Below the pieces are notes generated by a model that did not search any database, was not told the origin of the DNA, and was given only the letters and a program-made list of their open reading frames with translations. Positions 1-11,188 of a stretch of DNA of 64,000 nt are shown in pieces. Each line of letters begins with the position of its first letter. The first letter of the stretch is position 1. The translations under genes and the position numbers were made by a program. The stretch comes from Strix aluco (lineage: Eukaryota > Chordata > Aves > Strigiformes > Strigidae). Location of the stretch: assembly GCF_031877795.1 (NCBI RefSeq), contig NC_133971.1, forward strand, positions 94,246,654 to 94,310,653, in the 5' to 3' direction.

Positions 1-1486
1 ACGGCCAGAGAATAGTCTGGATACATCGGATTGCAAAAACGCTACATGAGCGATTTTAAGCAGAATAACTTTAAAAGATAGAAGAGAATTACTAGGTAGA
101 AGCAGAATCAAAATAATGACAACGGTGTAAAGGTAATTAGCAGTGTTGTTAATCTGAAGATGTAAAAGAGGCGAGGTTTGTGACGAGAAGTAGTATCATT
201 TAGTGGAATCGGTCTAATAAAAGATTATTTTTCTTCACAAACCTTGCCTGGAGGTAACGATCGTCTTTACTAGTTCCTGCTCATAATGTAAATGAGAAGA
301 GTCATTAGTGTCATCTCTCCATCTGAGGATTAGTCTCAACATGTAGTTAACCCTCAGCACTTTTAAACAGAAAGAAAGAGAGGAAGGTGAAGATGCCAGG
401 TTTTATCAAGCCACAGAAACTTTTTTTCTGAAGAGAGGGCTTGTCTGCTGGTCTGTACTGTAAAAATTTCTGAGCTGGAAGGTAGATAAAAACTAAGACA
501 ACTGCTTAAATAATTATTTGTTCAGTAGCTGTGTATATAGAGCTACATTATCAACGCATTTATGGGAGTGACAGTGTAGGTGTAGGCAGCGATATGAAGG
601 GAAGAAAAAGAACCCTGGATCTAGGTGAGTAGAACAGCAAAGTGTCTTTTAGTTTTTTTTTTTTTAAATTTCCATTAAGAATCAGTGACATAAAAACCAA
701 GAACACCGAGTCCGGCTCTGCTGATGTTGCTTTAAATAGGATACTTGAAAAAACTGGAAACGTTACAGAAAGGAGAGACAAAATTAACTCAAGGATGGGA
801 AACAAGAGTCTTCTGTTGAATTTATCGGGCAGACGTGGTTACAATCAGTACGGTTTATCACGAGAAAAATGAAACAGGAAGTATCCAACTGTGATTTAGC
901 AAAGAGGGACAGAATAGGGGTAAACGATCAAAAGTCCAGGAAAACTCAAATGGGAAATACAGGATCGTTTTAGGAGAGTGGAAGTGATTTAAGAAAACCA
1001 CCTTGATGTATATCTTCAAACTGCCATCGGATGACTTTTGGGAGAGGCATTTTACTTCAGCACAAACCCCCTGGCTTCCTCCAGAGAGGAACCCCACGAA
1101 AACACAACAGCCTGCGCACATGGGAAATCTGCTATTCTAATCAAATAGTCTCCTGTTGTATTAAAAATTTCTGAATGAATTCGCGCCCTGTAGTGAGTGA
1201 GCAGTGACACTGCCTGAGGCCGGCCCTGTACAGCCAAGAGAGACAGCAGAGCCGTGGCAGTTGGCTTTACCGAGCGGAGCAGTGCCAGGGGCTCCCAGTT
1301 GCTCTCCTGGCAACAGCAAAGCAACAACATCATGTGCGCCAAAAGAAACTCTTCTGTGTTGAGCACCAAATATGGTGCTAAAAGTCCTCGGGAGGAAGAA
1401 GAAACGACGGTTTCTCTTGTACTATCGCTCAGGCAGTTGCATGAATTAGCTATAAATACAACAGGCACTTGGTGACTGTGTAGTAT
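1..1486. other. Upstream intergenic DNA, no gene recognised
   Basis: AT-rich single-copy-looking DNA. The short open frames here have no recognisable domain and no splice context that joins them to a neighbour. I see no RNA gene or clear mobile element. Confidence 0.6.
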
Positions 1487-2150
1487 CACAGAATGACAGA
1501 ATCATCTCAGTTGGAAAAGCCCTTGAAGATCCTCCAGTCCAACCATGAACCTCACACTGACCGTTCCCAACTCCACCAGATCCCTCAGCGCTGGGTCAAC
1601 CCGACTCTTCAACCCCTCCAGGGATGGGGACTCCCCCCCTGCCCTGGGCAGCCCATTCCAACGCCCAACAACCCCTTCTGCAAAGAAATACTTCCTAAGA
1701 GCCAGTCTGACCCTGCCCTGGCGCAGCTTGAGGCCATTCCCTCTTGTCCTGGTGCTGGTTCCTTGGCTCAAGAGACTCATCCCCCCTCTCTGCAACCTCC
1801 TTTCAGGGAGTTGGAGAGGGCCATGAGGTCTCCCCTCAGCCTCCTCTTCTCCACACTAAACCCCCCCAGTTCCCTCAGCCGCTCCCCATCACACCTGTGC
1901 TCCAGACCCTGCACCAGCTCCGTTGCCCTTCTCTGGACACGCTCGAGTCATTCAATGGCCTTTTTGGAGTGAGGGGCCCAAAACTGAACCCACTCATCGA
2001 GGGGCGGCCTCACCAGTGCCGAGTCCAGGGGTAAGATCCCTTCCCTGTCCCTGCTGGCCACGCTATTGCTGATACAAGCCAGGATGCCATTGGCCTTCTT
2101 GGCCACCTGGGCACACTGCTGGCTCCTGTTCAGCTGGCTGGCAATCAACA
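1487..2150 (-). mobile_element. CR1 LINE, 5'-truncated 3' end (young subfamily A)
   Basis: Read on the minus strand this matches the last ~530 bases of CR1 ORF2 and the short 3' region, finishing in an imperfect repeat of the CR1 tail (ATTCTGTG type) at the low-coordinate end. Similarity to the longest copy in the window (52,890-54,208) stops at about 2,150, which marks the 5' truncation. It carries the subfamily A hallmarks: an in-frame TGA after the AIE residues, a one-base deletion near the GGCREG segment, and GAG in place of the usual ORF2 stop. It is nearly identical to the copies at 4,663, 10,575, 14,185, 25,876 and 31,037. Confidence 0.93.
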
Positions 2151-3654
2151 TGTAGCATGAGATGAAGAACAGGCTTGAGAAGGCAGGATCCCACTCCATA
2201 TGGGATTGCTATCCCCATAGATCAGACATAAAACCCCCCAGTTGGCTTAGGTTAAGCCAAGTTTACATGATCAGGTAGTAGGCTGAGCTGTAGCATGACC
2301 CATCACTCCAGGTTGCTGCTGCCCACCTGTGCAAGACCAGGGTTGTGTTGAGGCAATGCTCCAGCCCTCCTCTCCACAACGACTGGAGCTTAAAAACAGT
2401 TTGGTGGGCTGGAGTCTGGATTTGAGAAGGAATTTAACTGACACCAAAGAGCTGCTGGGAGAAAACGCTGGTGCAAAAGGAAGGGAAAACTCTCCCTCCC
2501 ATGAAAAATTATCGCTGGGAGTTTCAGCCCCTGCAGCCCTGCTGAATCCTGTTCCCTGGGGTGCAGGTTTTTCTTTTGTGGGAGGAATTACACCAGAGCT
2601 TTCAAGACAGCCAATCTTTCACAAGGAAGCGTTACGCACTACACCTCAGCAAGGCGTTAACTCTTCATTAGATACGTTCAACCAGATCCTCAACCGGTCT
2701 AAAATGGCACGGGTTTACAGCAATACTGATTTCTGCTCTTCGGGTGTGAAGTCCGGCATTTTAAAATGCCTTTAATTGGGGCTATTTTTAGCCAGACACA
2801 AAGTCATGACCTTGCACGTTGTTTTAGCAATCTCCTTTGTATCTAGGTGCAGCACCACATCATTCAGAAATGTTTCAAAGCCGTCGCAGTCGTGCTGATG
2901 GGGGGAAAGCAGCAGAATATGCACTTCATGACAGGCCTCAAAATCATGATTAGAAGAGGAGGTTTTGATTAAGTGCGTTTATATATTTATTGTTACGGTT
3001 ACTATAGCAACTCTGCTGCTTTTAACTGCTCATTTATACATCTAACAGTTTAAATCACGTTCATGCCAGAAGAGAATTAACAGCCTCAAAATTTGTGACA
3101 CTGGAAAACATCTGAGAGTTTGGGCTCGAGAGGAGACGGACAAAGTCTCAGATGAGCTGAGCGGTCACGTTTCATACTGACGTACCTTCCCTCTCCAAAC
3201 CCTGTGAAAGTTTATCTGGGGAAGAGTATCATTCCTATGAAGAAGGTGAGACCAGTGTTAGGACAAACAGCCCGATGTTATTAGGAAAAGTGATGCTTTT
3301 TCAGACCGCAATTCTTTCCTGGGCCTTGGCAATTTTAGTGTTGACCTCACCATCTTCCGTCAAGTCTTCCGTTTTAATCCAAGGGTGTTCCAGCCCGCCG
3401 GGCTCTATAAGGCACCACACAAGGCAGAGGGTAACTCCTCGGTGCCGTTGCTCTGCGTGTTTGGAGGAGCCCTAATCGGTGTAGGGGATCCAGCACTGTG
3501 GCCCCAGCCATTGGGAGGTGGTGACCCTCTTGCTCCAAGTAACTATACCCAGGGGGGACCCCGTTTCCCCGCCACCAAGAGACCTGCTCTCTGCTACCTT
3601 CTGCTTTGCCTTTCTTGCCTCGCCGTCCTCCTCAGCGTGCCCCTCAGGGGCCAT
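2151..3654. other. Intergenic DNA, no gene recognised
   Basis: There is an open frame of about 148 codons at 2,329-2,775, but its composition is not distinctive and no family is recognisable. No splice signals tie it to ME2. I treat the stretch as non-coding. Confidence 0.55.
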
Positions 3655-4201
3655 GGTCCCCCACCATACTGGGTGCCACCTGGCTGCCCTCACAGTCCCT
3701 GTCCCCTCACAGCCCTGGTCCCTCACATTTCCTCATTGTCCAAGTCCCCTCATGGCCTCATCCTCTCACGGCCCCTGTCCCCTCATGTCCCCTCACAGCC
3801 CCATCTCCTCATGATCCCCATCCCCTCACATCCCCTTACAGTCCCTGTCCCCTCACAGCCCCAGTCCCCCCATGTCCTCATCTCCTCATGGTCCCTGTCG
3901 CCTCACAGCCCTGGTCCCCTCACAGCCCCTGTCCCCTCATGTCCCCAGTCCCCTCACAGCCCCATCTCCTCATGGTCCCTGTCCCCTCACAGCCCAGATC
4001 CCCTCATGGTCCCATCTCCTCACAGTCCCTGTTCCCTCTTGGCCCCTCACATCCCCAGCCCCCTTACGTCCCCATCCCCTCACAGCCCTGGATCCCTCAT
4101 GTCCCCTGTCTCCTCACAGTGTCCCCTCAGATCCCCAGTCCCCTCATGGCCCTGGTGCTCTCATGTCTCCTCATTGTTCTAGTCCCCTCATGGCCCCATG
4201 C
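3655..4201. repeat. Pyrimidine-rich minisatellite, block 1
   Basis: A degenerate tandem array of roughly 15-16-bp units based on TCCCCTCACAGCCCC, alternating with variants such as CCCCTCATGTCCC and TCTCCTCATGGTCCC. The plus strand is almost purely C and T with regular CA and TG steps. The array continues after two CR1 insertions as blocks 2 and 3 and stops beside the ME2 CpG island. Confidence 0.85.
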
Positions 4202-4559
4202 CACAGAATCACAGAATCATCTAGTTGGGAAGGGACCTTGAAGATCATCTAGTCCAACCGTTAACCAAGCACTGACAGATCCCAACTACACCAGATCCCT
4301 CAGTGCTATGTCAACCCGCCTCTTGAACACCTCCAGGGATGGGGACTCCACCACCTCCCTGGGCAGCCCATTCCAATGCCCAACAACCCGTTCTGTGAAG
4401 AAATACTTCCTAATATCTAGTCTAAACCTTCCCTGGCGCAACTTGAGGCCGTTATCTCTTGTCCTATCACTTATTACTTGATTAAAGAGGCTCATCCCCA
4501 GCTCTCTGCAACCTCCTTTCAGGTAGTTGTAGAGGGCGATGAGGTCTCCCCTCAGCCTC
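4202..4559 (-). mobile_element. CR1 LINE 3' end (subfamily C) inside the minisatellite
   Basis: Minus-strand CR1 3' end with two copies of the reverse-complement tail (CACAGAATCA) at 4,202-4,219. It encodes the usual C-terminal ORF2 segment ([20 protein letters not shown]) and the ordinary stop after RDLV. It is clearly more diverged from subfamily A than the A copies are from each other. Minisatellite flanks it on both sides, so it inserted into an existing array. Confidence 0.9.
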
Positions 4560-4662
4560 CCCTCATGGTCCCTGTCTCCTCACATCCCCATTGCCTCACA
4601 GTCCCTGTCCTCACAGCCCCAGTCCCCTCATGTCCCCAGACCCCTCACGTCCTCGTCCCCTT
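4560..4662. repeat. Pyrimidine-rich minisatellite, block 2
   Basis: Continuation of the CCCCTCACAG/CCCCTCATG array, left between two minus-strand CR1 insertions. Confidence 0.8.
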
Positions 4663-5083
4663 ACAGAATCCCAGAATCATCTCGGTTGGAAAAGCCCTTG
4701 AAGATCCTCCAGTCCAACCATGAACCTCACACTGACCGTTCTCAACTCCACCACATCCCTCAGCGCTGGGTCAACCCGACTCTTCAACCCCTCCAGGGAT
4801 GGGGACTCCCCCCCTGCCCTGGGCAGCCCATTCCAACGCCCAACAACCCCTTCTGCAAAGAAATCCTTCCTAAGAGCCAGTCTGACCCTGCCCTGGCGCA
4901 GCTTGAGGCCATTCCCTCTTGTCCTGGTGCTGGTTCCTTGGCTCAAGAGACTCATCCCCCCTCTCTGCACCCTCCTTTCAGGGAGTTGCAGAGGGCCATG
5001 AGGTCTCCCCTCAGCCTCCTCTTCTCCACACTAAACCCCCCCAGTTCCCTCAGCCGCTCCCCATCACACCTGTGCTCCAGACC
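4663..5083 (-). mobile_element. CR1 LINE 3' end (subfamily A) inside the minisatellite
   Basis: Minus-strand CR1 copy beginning with the tail variant ACAGAATCCCAGAATCA and running to CTCCAGACCC. There the CR1 sequence passes into the CCCTCACG minisatellite with a few shared bases, as expected for microhomology at a 5'-truncated LINE end. It shares the one-base deletion and the loss of the ORF2 stop with the other A copies. Confidence 0.92.
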
Positions 5084-5145
5084 CCTCACGTCCTTGTCCC
5101 CTCATGACCCCTCATGTCCCCTCACAGTCCTTCACATCCCCACAC
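5084..5145. repeat. Pyrimidine-rich minisatellite, block 3
   Basis: The last short run of the CCCCTCATG-type array, ending where the GC-rich ME2 island begins. Confidence 0.7.
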
Positions 5146-6100
5146 GGCCCCGGCCCCGGCCCCTCCCCGCCCGCGGATCCTGGCCCCGCCCCCCCACCCG
5201 CGCTGATTGGCCACCGCTCCCGGCCTAATTAACATCTACGGGGCCGCCCACCCCCTTTTCCCCGCCGTCAGGGCGGGGAGCCGCGGGGGAGGCGTCTCAT
5301 TGGTCGAGCGCCGCCGTCTGCCGGCCAGCCGCCTTCCCTTTCATTGACCGCGTTGCTTGTCAGTCACGACAGCGCCCCGCCCTCCGGGGTGTCCCTCCCT
5401 GTTGCCTCCTTGTTTGCTCCATTCAGTGGCGGGTATCGAGGCGGCCGGAGCTCGGGCGGATGGGAGCTGCTGTTGCACAATAGACACAGGTCCTCGGCCA
5501 GCATCACTCAGAGGGCAGCAGCCGCAGGAGGAGGTAGATCCCGTTCTGGTAACAATTTTACAGTTTCAATGGCGTGCGAGAGGCCTCTGTCTCTTGGCAA
5601 ACCCGTATTTTGGGGGCGTTTTCTCCAGAGCCTCGACCCTTGTTGCCTTTCCTCCTCGAGTGCCTTCCCTCCCCCCCCTTCCCCCGCCCTTTAAAACCTC
5701 TCCCCCGGCCCTGCCGCCTGCGTGTAGCCAGGGTGAGGAGGGGACTTTCGCTCCGTGCCCTGCCCGAGGTGTGCGCTGGGCAGGACCCGGGGGCCGGGAG
5801 GGCCCGGGCGTGGGGGGGCACACGAGGGCCCGCCCGGGAGCGGGGAGGGTGATGGAGGGAGCTCCCTGTGCTCGGGGGCTGATTGAAGTCGTCCCAAAGC
5901 CGCAGCTCGTCCCTTCCCCCTTTTTTTTTTGGGAGGCCCCGAGGCTCGGCCTGCTGCTGGGAGCCCCCCTCCAGGGACAGCGGAACCCCCCCGCCCGCCG
6001 CGGCCCACAGCCCTCGGCCCTGCGGCAGGTGGCAAACGCCAAAGGCGGCTGTTTGGCCTCAGAGGAAAGAGGACAAGGCGCTGCCTAAGCTTGCAGGGTA
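5146..6100 (+). promoter_or_regulatory. ME2: CpG island, inferred ME2 promoter and non-coding first exon
   Basis: CpG-dense, GC-rich block. It contains a GC box (CCCCGCCCCC near 5,183) and two inverted CCAAT boxes (ATTGG at 5,206-5,210 and 5,299-5,303). ME2 coding sequence starts only at 13,568, in an exon that opens with a splice acceptor, so at least one upstream non-coding exon is required, and this island is the only good candidate. Plausible donors are AGGAG|GTAGAT near 5,538, CCAGG|GTGAGG near 5,731 and GCAGG|GTACGT near 6,098. The sequence alone does not decide between them. Transcript 5' ends are unknown. Confidence 0.75.
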
Positions 6101-9100
6101 CGTGTTTACCAGCTGTCAAAATGGGTGACAAATTCAGCTGCCACCCTCTGAGAACAACCCCCTTTCCTTTGGTAGCAGCTCCTCGGGTCAAGCTTGAGAG
6201 GACGCTCCCCCAAACTGGCCAAATTCAGGACACGGCTGCTTCTGCATCACCTCAGCGTCGGCCGACGGTCCCCACGCCGACTTTCAACCTGCGGTGAACT
6301 TTTATGGCACGGCCCTAAAAGCTAGAGAGTAAAAGTTGGGAACTAGCAGAGCTGCTGGTGCGGTGTTGGAAGAGGAAACGCCGGCCGGCTGCCTGGTATT
6401 TTTAGATCTAGTTTCTGCGGTCCTTGGGTTTTGCCTCTTGGCTATTTGTTAAAAGAAGTGGCTGTTTGAAATGCCACCGTTGCAGGTCCCCACGTTCCTC
6501 TTGGCCTCGCCGCACCGTCACGTTAAATGGTCCTAGATAAGTGCTGGTCTCTGAGCAACTTGGTGTGTTTGTCATGGCACGAATCTCTTAACTAATTGAG
6601 GAAACTGAAAACTTACACCATGTTGATAAAAGGCTGATAAAAAAGGACGATCTTGCAGCCAAGCGAGCTAATTATTATTTGGTATCTTTGTGTCCTTCGT
6701 TCCAAAATGTTAGTAGTGAACAGGAAAGGGAAATTTTCTATATATGTGTGTATACGCATGGGTAATAGAGCTAGGCAGAATATGAAACTGCAAGTAATCT
6801 GTGTGTGTGTGTGTGTAGCCAGCAGTGTCTAACATGATGTTGCCTCTATTAGACGTGGTAAAGTCTGTAGAAACTTAGTCTGAGCCTGTATTTTAAGGGA
6901 AAGTCTTTGTTACAGTCCCAGGATGAAATTGCTGATAATCCTGCGTCAGCAGCGTAAGCACAGACAAAATTTGAAGCTTTTTCTTTTGCAAACTAAGAAG
7001 CTGTCAAAATGCGTGGTAGCTGCCGTACTTGAGTGAGTACTAATTGAGTGTTCATCTTTACTGCTGGTGGCAGCACCTTTATTGCAACAGAAGGAGCACT
7101 CGCTGTTACTTGGGCTGGTAACTAGTTGTAATTGTAGGGCACACTAAGGTTTGTAAGTGGTTGGCAGGTTTGTGCTTCACCTGATTGACACTGAATTAGT
7201 AAGCAGCTCAGTTTCTCTGTACTTATTTCTCCCAGGAAGAATTCCCTTTCATAAGTGTGCAGCAGTTGAGAACATCCTTGTTTCTCTTTCAACTTATATC
7301 CCCAAAAATCTGTATTTTTGAACTGAAGAAAACAGCTTTAGTAGAGATGTACCGGTTCTCCAGAATGAAGCAATAGTGGCTTTCTGTTTATTTCTGCAAT
7401 CTTTCTGAGGATTCTGCAGGATAAAGCCTTTATCCCACATACATAGATGCAGTTACCGTTACTACCGGTAGCCCTCCCAGTTAGACAAATGGAATAAAAT
7501 CAAGAATGTGAATACATCTTCTTACCAGATTGGGCCAAAAATACAGCTGCTGCAATTTCCACAGTACAAGGTCATGGACTTTCTGATGCTTAAAAAAAAA
7601 AAAATGTAGGTCAGATCCATTAATGTATAAAAAACCAGTGCTCTGATGTTCTGTGGTAGGAGCTTTTATGAATCAAGACTCCAATACCAAACAATTTAGT
7701 CCTCCTTTCTAGTTGTGCTGTGAGAGGTTTGCCAATATTGTAAGTTAATGTAGAGAACACATGCTCTCTTTACAACGGTGTTCTGAAATTATTCTCGTTT
7801 GAATTCGCCTGAGCGTGCTTTATTTGCTGAATGTTGCAAGCCTCAGGTTGTGAACTTCCTTACTCAAGTACTTTATATCTGACTTTTCTCCTTGTTCAGT
7901 TGGTTGCCTCAGAGTAAGAGGGAAGAAAAGTAGTTTCAAGATCTGCTTTCAAAATGACCCACTCACCACTGCCTGACATTTTATTAGTAACACCCCCCCT
8001 GTGTGATTGTTCCTTTTAATTTGCAGAGCTCAAGGTACCTTAGAAATGTCATTTAAAATGACGGCTCAGGACTTTGCTGGAAGGAACCTGAAATATTATT
8101 ACCACCATTTTCTGCTAACATCCCCCAACAGCATCTGGTCAGCTCAGGGAGCTGGAGATGCTGAGTTTCTGTGCAGAACTGCATCGCCCAGCCTCATCCC
8201 TCTGCTCCTTTGTACGTGCTGGGGTGCTCCCGCTGTAAAATGGAAGTGCCTCCTTCTCCCTTGATCCACGGAGCACCCACTGCAGTGCTGGTGGGTGGTG
8301 GGTGCAGGGAAAGCTGCTTTCTTTAAGTAAAAGTCTCATTGGGAGACACATTTATAGTTGGTACTTGCCTAATGTAATAATTTAGACTGCTTTATCATTC
8401 CTGAAGTGATGAAGCCAGCTAGCGTGTGCCTGGTTTGTGTCATGCTTGGGTAGGCAAGGCTTGTCTGTTTATTAAAATAAAAAAAAAGAATAGAGTGCAA
8501 GGGTGCATCCACACCAGACTCAGGGTAGTGCAGACTCACTGGCTGCTTTGCTGTGGGTACATAAGAGAAAATGTTTGTTGGCATTAGAGCAAAAAACCCA
8601 AAACCGATCGAGGCCAGAAAGATTGGATACTCTGTGAGGCCTGTGTGGTCTTGAATTAATAATTCCAGCTTGTGTTTATCAAGAACAAGCTCCTGTTAAC
8701 ACCCAGCTCTTGGTAATTTCTGTACACAAAAGACTGGAAGTGTCGTTTACACAGGATTTCAGGAATACTTGAAGAATATTTATGCTTAGCCATCCTTCAG
8801 ACTGAAGGAAGACTGCAAAGTCATCAAGCGCAAGTTGCCGTCCGCTGAGAAATACTCCTCAGTATTTAGGTATGATCCACAAGTCAGGCAGCCTGTGCAG
8901 TAATTGAAGCAGATCTTGCTTTAATTGACACTGAGCTTCCTGACTCTCTGAGCAATGTAATTGTACCTTTCAAAAGTATGATGAACCTTTCCCTTAAAAG
9001 TAGCTTTTGCAATTTAACAAATCCATAATTGCAGCAGCAAAACATTTGCTCCTAGATAAGAGCACTTGTGCAGTATTGGTAATTAGTTTGACCTGGCCAG

Positions 9101-9659
9101 ATGCCTCCTGATAAGGCACAGAGAAGAGCTGTCATCTGCTCTGCTGAAGAATTTAATTCTCTTAAATTGTGACACAGCATGTACGTGGTAATAAGTCAAA
9201 AATTACCAGTTGTATTGGATTAAGTCTAGTGGTGCACTGCAGTCTTTAGTCCTTACCATTGTCAGGTACTGAAAGAAGAAAAGAAATCCTTGTTCTAGTT
9301 ATGCTGACAAATGTTTTAGCAGGAATTTTATTCCTCTTTCAATTCCTTTGCTTTCTTCCGAATTCCTCCTCACAGGACATTGCATGAGCTCACCGCTCTG
9401 TGTATGTTCTCACATCATTGCAACCCCCCGTCTTTCCCTCAGTCAACATCCTTCCCCCTTCTCTATCAGCTTCTACTCTCAAAATTATCTCTCCTTTTTC
9501 TTACGGTTAAAGTACCACCGGCTCAAGCCTGGCTTCTCTTCCACAAAACCCATCATAAACCATTTAAAAACCTTCCCACAAAGCAGCATGACCCAGCCCT
9601 TTCATCTCCTTGAAACCAGGTATCGGTTTGGGGACCTTGGGACCTTTCTTCCAGACCTT

Positions 9660-9908
9660 TTTAAACTGCAACAGGGGACGTTCAGACTGGACATGAGGAA
9701 AAAATGTTTCCCAGAAAGAGTGGTCAGAGAGTGGAATAGGCTGCCCAGGGAGGGGGTGGAGTCCCCATCCCTGGATGTGTTTAAGGGTCGTTTGGATGAG
9801 CTGTTGGGGGATGTGGTGTAGGGGAGAACTTTGTAGAGTCAGGCTGAGGGTTGGACTCGATGATCCCAAGGGTCTTTTCCAACCTGAAGGATTCTGTGAT
9901 TCTGTGAC
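9660..9908 (+). mobile_element. CR1 LINE 3' end (subfamily B)
   Basis: Plus-strand fragment of about 250 bp encoding the C-terminal ORF2 segment with [20 protein letters not shown], the usual stop after GDVV, and a tail of two ATTCTGTG units ending at 9,908. It is nearly identical to the B copies at 13,832 and 38,783 and distinct from subfamily A. Confidence 0.9.
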
Positions 9909-10574
9909 CTGTCCTTGCTGCCTGCCCCAAGTGCTTCCCCAGAAACAGGGCTGGCAAATACAAGCCACCAGGCACAAGGCTTCGTGTCCCTTCTTCCTTT
10001 CTCATGACACCAGAAGAGAAGTAGCAGCTTATTTGCTGTCGGTTGGACCGTGCTGCAGCTGAAATATTTTTATTGTCTGGTGGTATCTGTCATCTGAGAA
10101 GCTGTTAAGTGTAATCCCAAACTCCTGGTGTGAGCTGGTTTTATGGCTACCCCAGTGCTGCATCCGGCTCGGCTGGGGGTGAGCCTGGGAGCTCTGTTTT
10201 AAAAAGAATTCAACTACTGGTGGCATGTATAGACATAGCCTTGATTTTTAATTGTAAGGGTTACTGGATTGTCCACATATTTTTGAGGAAGAATTAGGAT
10301 TTAGAAAGAAGGACCTGGGCAGGTGGGTGGCTTGTTCTTGCCAGGTCGATGGCCAGCAGAGCTGGGAGGAGAGGGCAGGTTTGCTACAGCCATGAGGGCA
10401 AAGCACAGAGCCCTTGGCCCTTCTATAGGAGCATGGACAGGGGATGGGGAAGGATGCCTGCTTTGTGGCTTCAGGGTAAGTTATGGTGAGTTCTGGAGGC
10501 AGATTCTTGCTAAAAAAGGTTTAAAAGTCTGTGGCAAAAAGAGTTAAAGATGTGCAAGATGGGAGATGAAAGAG

Positions 10575-11188
10575 ATGGCCAAGAAGGCCAATGGCATCCT
10601 GGCTTGTATCAGCACTAGCGTGGCCAGCAGGGACAGGGAAGGGATCTTACCCCTGGACTCGGCACTGGTGAGGCCGCCCCTCGATGAGTGGGTTCAGTTT
10701 TGGGCCCCTCACTCCAAAAAGGCCATTGAATGACTCGAGCGTGTCCAGAGAAGGGCAACGGAGCTGGTGCAGGGTCTGGAGCACAGGTGTGATGGGGAGC
10801 GGCTGAGGGAACTGGGGGGGTTTAGTCTGGAGAAGAGGAGGCTGAGGGGAGACCTCATGGCCCTCTACAACTCCCTGAAAGGAGGGTGCAGAGAGGGGGG
10901 ATGAGTCTCTTGAGCCAAGGAACAAGCGCCAGGCCAAGAGGGAATGGCCTCAAGCTGCGCCAGGGCAGGGTCAGACTGGCTCTTAGGAAGGATTTCTTTG
11001 CAGAAGGGGTTGTTGGGCGTTGGAATGGGCTGCCCAGGGCAGGGGGGGAGTCCCCATCCCTGGAGGGGTTGAAGAGTCGGGTTGACCCAGCGCTGAGGGA
11101 TCTGGTGGAGTTGGGAACGGTCAGTGTGAGGTTCATGGTTGGACTGGAGGAGCTTCAAGGGCTTTTCCAACCTTGATGGTTCTGTGAA
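10575..11188 (+). mobile_element. CR1 LINE, 5'-truncated (subfamily A)
   Basis: Plus-strand copy from the [10 protein letters not shown] segment of ORF2 to a short, eroded tail (TTCTGTGAAAT). It shows all three A hallmarks: TGA in frame after AIE at about 10,730, the one-base deletion near 10,897, and GAG replacing the ORF2 stop near 11,105. It lies in ME2 intron 1 in the sense direction. Confidence 0.92.

Noticed and set aside
1493-2199. Several 90-160-codon frames on both strands that recur at seven loci
   Set aside because: They are sense and antisense readings of CR1 3' ends, not host genes.
3385-4252. Pro/Ser/His-rich open frames of up to 265 codons over the pyrimidine minisatellite
   Set aside because: Several overlapping frames are open at once because of composition, and two CR1 insertions interrupt the region.
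5344-6297. Overlapping open frames of 80-240 codons in the ME2 CpG island
   Set aside because: GC-rich islands are poor in stop codons on both strands; the frames overlap each other and match no family.
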